From the NCBI GenBank assembly GCA_001664505.1, contig CP011806.1, positions 2,317,661 through 2,361,147 of the forward strand: a DNA stretch of 43,487 nucleotides, read 5' to 3'. The position numbers and the translations under genes were made by a program. Source of the DNA: Acidobacteria bacterium Mor1 (GTDB lineage: Bacteria; Acidobacteriota; Polarisedimenticolia; Polarisedimenticolales; Polarisedimenticolaceae). Positions within the stretch are counted from its first letter, which is position 1; each line of letters starts with the position of its first letter. Under the pieces are notes generated by a model. It had not been told where the DNA came from and searched no databases. It saw nothing but the letters and a program-made list of their open reading frames with translations. Positions 39,789 through 43,487 of this stretch are shown here, in pieces.

Positions 39789-41804
39789 ATGCTTGGCTGG
39801 ATTCGCGCGGCACTGGCCGCCATGGTGCTCGGTTTGACCACGCTTGCCCTGGCGGAGACCCCACCGCCGAGCGCTGCCACCTTGATCGATCGTTACGAGA
39901 ATCTCGAACTCGCCGGAAGCGGGCAGACCCGCGCAGTCAAGGATCTGGAGTTCGAGCTGGGGCGCATGCGCTTCCGGCTGGACGAGGGCACCGCCGCCCC
40001 CCTGCTCGCCGGCGAACAGGTGATCGGCTTCTACTTTCGCGGCAAGGGCCAGTACACCTACGTCTCCACCGAGGCGGCGGAACACCCCCCTCTGCGCTAC
40101 CTGACCCGAACCGTGAAGCTCAAACCGGAGTCCGGCGACGCGTCCCTGATGCTGCGGGACCGCTTCGACGAGATGGTCTTCGTCGGCGCCGGTATGGAAC
40201 TCCCCGACCTGGGCAACACCGAGGCGCCCTCGATCGCCTCCTACTATCCGAAGCATCGCGAGTATTTCGACAAGTCCTCCTGGACCCGGATCCCCGGCCT
40301 GCTGCAATGGCACCTGGACGCGCCGGACTCGATCTACGCCTTCGCGGAGATCGCCGGTGACAAGGAGCCGGTGCGCTACACCTACGACAACTACGACAAC
40401 CAATCCGAAACCCTGATACAGCTCGACCGTGCGGTGCGCTACGGCGGAGAGGGGCGCGTGTTCGGCCGGATGCTCTCGAGCCAACCGGTCGGCCGCAGCT
40501 ACCGGGACTTCGAGCAGCCGCTCTTCCTCTTGCGGCATGTCGAGCTGGACATGACGACCAGCGACCGCAACCGCCACGCCAAGCTCAACGTCAAGGAGAC
40601 GCTGGTCCCCCACGGCCGCGATCAACGGGTATTCAACCTGTCCTATCGCGACCGGGTGTTCGACCGCAAGGACCGCCCGCGGCCGATCACCGTCAAGGTC
40701 ACCGACAAGAACGGCAACCCGGTGACGATGCACCATCACTTCTCGTCACTGACGGTAGTCCTCGATCAGCCGGCACCGGCGGGGAGCAAGGTCGAGTTGA
40801 ACTTCGACATCGAGGGGGATTTCCTGATCCGCCCGGGTAGCGACAACTACATCAGCCTTTGGGGCTCGGAGGTCATTCCCCTGCCCTGGCTCAATGGCCG
40901 CTACTTCACCCTCCGCGCCAAGGTCGAGGTCGAGAAACCCTGGACCCCGTTGCTGCCTGGACAGACACTGCGCAACGAAGAGACCGAGGACACCCGGATC
41001 CTGGAGACCTGGCTGGATCGGCCGACTCAGTACCCCGTCGTGATGGCCGGCAAGTACCACATTCACGAAGAGACCTTCGACGACATGACCATCCGGGTGG
41101 CCTCCTACGCGATGAAGAACAAACAGTCCTTCCGCCGGCTCCCGACGTTGGCATACAAGATGATCAAGTTCTACGAGCCGTTCCTCGGGCCGTTCCCCTA
41201 CAACGAATACAACATCATCGAGATCAACAGCTACGGCTTCGGCATCGCCCCGCCGGCCACCATGTACATCACCCAGGAGGCCTTCGACGCCCGGCGCGAA
41301 GGAGGCCGCGGCTTCAACCACGTGTTCGCCCACGAGATCGCCCACCAGTACTGGGCCCACGTCGTCAAGTACGGTTCCTCTCATGAGCAGTGGCTCTCCG
41401 AGTCCTTCGCCGAGTACTCGTCGTCGTTCGTTGTACGCAAGCTGTTGGGAGACGCGGCGTACCGGCGCCAGGTCGGCGGCTGGAAGCGGGAGGCCAAGCT
41501 GGCCTGCGAGAGCGCATCGATCCCGATGGCCAACCGCCTGCCCCAGGTCGGAGCCCAGGGGTCGATCCATCGCACCGACCTGCTCTACGGCAAGGGCCCG
41601 TACCTCCTGTACGCAATCCACAAGGAACTCGGCGACGATGCCTTCGCCATGTTCCTGCGCAACATGCAGGATCGTCTCGCCTGGAAGTACGCGACCACCG
41701 GAAACGTCATCGATCTGCTGACGGCGGTCAGCGGCAACGACTACGCGCCATTTTTCGATCAGTATTTCTACGGAACCGAGCTACCCTCCCCTCCGGATCC
41801 GTAA
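39789..41804 (+). CDS. Exported M1-like gluzincin metallopeptidase
   Basis: 671 residues: signal peptide (cut near ALA|ETP), a long N-terminal beta region (about 25-440) and a thermolysin-like zinc domain. Zinc motif HEIAH (H515, E516, H519) is followed after exactly 18 residues by E538 in LSESFAEY, the HExxH-18-E spacing of M1 aminopeptidases. The GxMEN substrate-binding motif expected about 30 residues before is absent ('INSYGFGIAPPATMYITQEA' there), so it may not be an aminopeptidase in the strict sense. A later LLYGKGPYLLYAIHKELGD segment matches M1 proteins. GAGGGGG six bases before ATG 39789. An S9 peptidase gene follows. Confidence 0.88.
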   Translation: MLGWIRAALAAMVLGLTTLALAETPPPSAATLIDRYENLELAGSGQTRAVKDLEFELGRMRFRLDEGTAAPLLAGEQVIGFYFRGKGQYTYVSTEAAEHPPLRYLTRTVKLKPESGDASLMLRDRFDEMVFVGAGMELPDLGNTEAPSIASYYPKHREYFDKSSWTRIPGLLQWHLDAPDSIYAFAEIAGDKEPVRYTYDNYDNQSETLIQLDRAVRYGGEGRVFGRMLSSQPVGRSYRDFEQPLFLLRHVELDMTTSDRNRHAKLNVKETLVPHGRDQRVFNLSYRDRVFDRKDRPRPITVKVTDKNGNPVTMHHHFSSLTVVLDQPAPAGSKVELNFDIEGDFLIRPGSDNYISLWGSEVIPLPWLNGRYFTLRAKVEVEKPWTPLLPGQTLRNEETEDTRILETWLDRPTQYPVVMAGKYHIHEETFDDMTIRVASYAMKNKQSFRRLPTLAYKMIKFYEPFLGPFPYNEYNIIEINSYGFGIAPPATMYITQEAFDARREGGRGFNHVFAHEIAHQYWAHVVKYGSSHEQWLSESFAEYSSSFVVRKLLGDAAYRRQVGGWKREAKLACESASIPMANRLPQVGAQGSIHRTDLLYGKGPYLLYAIHKELGDDAFAMFLRNMQDRLAWKYATTGNVIDLLTAVSGNDYAPFFDQYFYGTELPSPPDP

Positions 41805-41848
41805 ACACCGAACATCGGCGCCCCCGGGGCAGCCGTCCGAGGACCGAC

Positions 41849-43487
41849 ATGAGCCTACCCCCTCTGCGAGTGCTGCTGCTCGCCGCGCTCCTTGTGTGCC
41901 CGGCCACGACGGCCGCCGCGTCTCAACCGGCCGGCGCCCTCCAGCCGATGGACGTGTTCCAACTCGAGTGGGCCTCGGACCCGCAGATCTCCCCCGACGG
42001 CAGGCATATCGTCTACGTGCGCAACTTCATGGACGTGATGCAGGACCGGACCCGCTCCAACCTGTGGATCGTCGATGTCGACGGCAAGCGGCATCGCCCG
42101 CTGACCACCGGCAGCCGCAACGACGGTTCCCCCCGCTGGTCCCCCGACGGCACGCGGCTGCTCTACACCTCGAGCGTCGACGGCTCGAGCCAGCTCTGGC
42201 TGCGCTGGATGGACGATGGCGACACCGCACGGCTGACCCAGCTGACCCAGAGCCCCGGTTCCCTGACCTGGTCCCCTGACGGCACGAAGATCGCGTTCAG
42301 CATGCGGGTCCCCTCGAAGCCCGAGAGCTTCGTCTCTCTTCCGGCCAAACCCGAGGGCGCCCGGTGGGCCGAACCCGCCCGGGTGATCCGCAGGGTGCAG
42401 TACCGGGCCGACGGCGCGCGAGGATTCGTCCGCGACGGCTTCACCCAGCTGTTTGTCCTCTCCGCCGACGGCGGCACTCCGCAGCAGGTGACCTCGGGAG
42501 ACTTCAATCACGGCTCCCGTCCCTCCTGGTCCCCTGACGGCAAGTCGCTGATCTTCGCGGCCAACCGGGAGGATGACTGGGAGTACGACCCGCGGGACAA
42601 CGAGATCTACGAACTGCCGATCAGCGGCGGTGAGATCCGCGAGCTGACCGACCGCCAGGGCCCCGACCATTCGCCGGCGGTCTCCCCCGACGGCAAGTGG
42701 GTCGCCTACCTGGGCTACGACGACCGCTACCAGGGCTACCAGGTGACCAAGCTGTACTTGATGAAGCGGGACGGCAGCGGCTCCCGGGTGCTGACCGGGG
42801 ACCTGGACCGCAGCGTCAACGCTCCCCGCTGGGCAGCCGACGGCAAGGGGCTGTATCTCCGCTACAGCGACCATGGGAACAGCCGGGTGGCCCGCGTCGA
42901 CCTGTCGGGCAAGGTCACCGACCTCGCCCGGGACCTGGGGGGCACGTCGCTGGGGCGGCCCTACGGCGGAGGTTCGTTCAGCGTCTCCGATGGAGGCGTG
43001 GTCGCCTACACCCACACTCGCCCCGACTACCCCGCCGATGTCGCCGTTGCCGGACCGGGTGGAGAGACCCGCCTGCTGACCCGGCTGAACGAAGACCTCT
43101 TCAGCCAACGCACCCTGGGTGAGGTCGAGGAGCTGCGGGTCAAGTCCTCTTTCGACGGCCGTGAGATTCAGGGTTGGATTGCCCGGCCGCCGCACTTCGA
43201 CGCCTCGAAGAAGTACCCGCTGATCCTCGAGATCCACGGCGGCCCCTTCGCCGACTACGGCGACCGCTTCGCCTCGGAGATCCAGCTCTTCGCCGCCGCC
43301 GGCTACGTGGTGCTCTACGTCAACCCGCGGGGCAGCACCAGCTATGGCGAGGAGTTCGGCAACCTGATCCACCATGCCTACCCGGGGAACGACTACGACG
43401 ATCTGATGTCCGCCGTCGACGGCGTGATCGCCAAGGGCTACGTCGACCCCGAGCGGCTGTTCGTCACCGGCGGCAGCGGCGGCGGCG
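41849..43487 (+). CDS. S9 prolyl-oligopeptidase-family peptidase (partial, 3' end beyond window)
   Basis: 546 residues visible with no stop. Signal peptide (cut near AAA|SQP), then a WD40-like/PD40 beta-propeller (about 35-420) with repeated S-P-D-G-x units: ISPDGRHIVYV, WSPDGTRLLYT, WSPDGTKIAFS, WSPDGKSLIFA and VSPDGKWVAYL. The alpha/beta-hydrolase domain starts about residue 430 (FDGREIQGWIARPP, LILEIHGGPFADYG, YVVLYVNPRGSTSYGEEF). The window ends within GGSGGG, containing the nucleophile Ser. This matches dipeptidyl or acylaminoacyl peptidases of S9 that cut short peptides, in the periplasm here. GAGGA six bases before ATG 41849; 44 bases after the M1-like gene, likely one operon. Confidence 0.92.
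   Translation, partial: MSLPPLRVLLLAALLVCPATTAAASQPAGALQPMDVFQLEWASDPQISPDGRHIVYVRNFMDVMQDRTRSNLWIVDVDGKRHRPLTTGSRNDGSPRWSPDGTRLLYTSSVDGSSQLWLRWMDDGDTARLTQLTQSPGSLTWSPDGTKIAFSMRVPSKPESFVSLPAKPEGARWAEPARVIRRVQYRADGARGFVRDGFTQLFVLSADGGTPQQVTSGDFNHGSRPSWSPDGKSLIFAANREDDWEYDPRDNEIYELPISGGEIRELTDRQGPDHSPAVSPDGKWVAYLGYDDRYQGYQVTKLYLMKRDGSGSRVLTGDLDRSVNAPRWAADGKGLYLRYSDHGNSRVARVDLSGKVTDLARDLGGTSLGRPYGGGSFSVSDGGVVAYTHTRPDYPADVAVAGPGGETRLLTRLNEDLFSQRTLGEVEELRVKSSFDGREIQGWIARPPHFDASKKYPLILEIHGGPFADYGDRFASEIQLFAAAGYVVLYVNPRGSTSYGEEFGNLIHHAYPGNDYDDLMSAVDGVIAKGYVDPERLFVTGGSGGG

Overview
The window is GC-rich chromosomal DNA, roughly two-thirds G+C by eye. It reads like a free-living Gram-negative bacterium, most likely an Acidobacteriota of the Thermoanaerobaculia type. 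Four features point that way: an ECF sigma factor with the N-terminal TTRWTVV signature, a kinesin-light-chain-like TPR protein, secreted proteins carrying an 'SLxWTAASGAAGxHIYRG' beta-sandwich domain, and a MopE-like DxDxDGxxxGxDCDDxD calcium loop. This assignment is inference from family resemblance; Planctomycetota, Myxococcota or Gemmatimonadota are not excluded. I saw no phage, insertion sequence, integrase, CRISPR, tRNA or rRNA.

Layout: 1-1349, end of a TPR protein, a PaaI-type thioesterase and an exported protein. 1685-7945, a 2086-residue secreted RHS/YD-repeat protein with its own terminator. 8031-13253, ECF sigma factor, HDOD protein, Uup-type ABC-F ATPase, RDD membrane protein and a base-atypical 115-residue ORF. 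13281-16207, unknown exported protein, divergent enolase-superfamily enzyme, CcmH-like protein and a small zinc-ribbon protein. 16339-19485, a secreted Asp-box protein with a promoter and upstream 16-bp palindrome. 19680-23206 (minus strand), an overlapping operon: TPR protein, di-heme cytochrome c peroxidase, 68-residue membrane subunit and sodium:solute symporter. 23339-26282, Lon-N protein, acyl-CoA dehydrogenase, MoaA. 26424-31054, a signalling operon with PP2C phosphatase, LytS kinase and LytTR regulator joined by ATGA overlaps, then a bactofilin-like membrane protein. 31157-32225, LOG-family protein converging on a 59-residue RiPP-precursor-like gene. 32536-35632, lytic transglycosylase with LysM repeats, CBS protein and CinA-like protein. 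35642-38218 (minus), CvpA and two tandem MetE-like proteins. 38293-43487, FprA-type ferredoxin reductase, M1-like metallopeptidase and the start of an S9 peptidase.

Most interesting points: (1) the 59-residue peptide gene with its own sigma-70-like promoter and a large convergent hairpin, whose N-terminus resembles YxxP leader peptides bound by PqqD-type recognition domains, with no maturase in view; (2) the phosphatase and kinase share a homologous membrane input domain, suggesting one signal feeding both a PP2C branch and a LytTR branch; (3) two tandem MetE-like proteins that appear to lack all zinc ligands; (4) an RHS protein lacking the usual autoproteolysis motif and a visible immunity gene; (5) a near-perfect operator-like arrangement upstream of the Asp-box protein. 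Predicted -10 elements (TATACT, TATGAT, TAGAAT and close relatives, often preceded by TGG) recur upstream of many genes, and two genes look leaderless.
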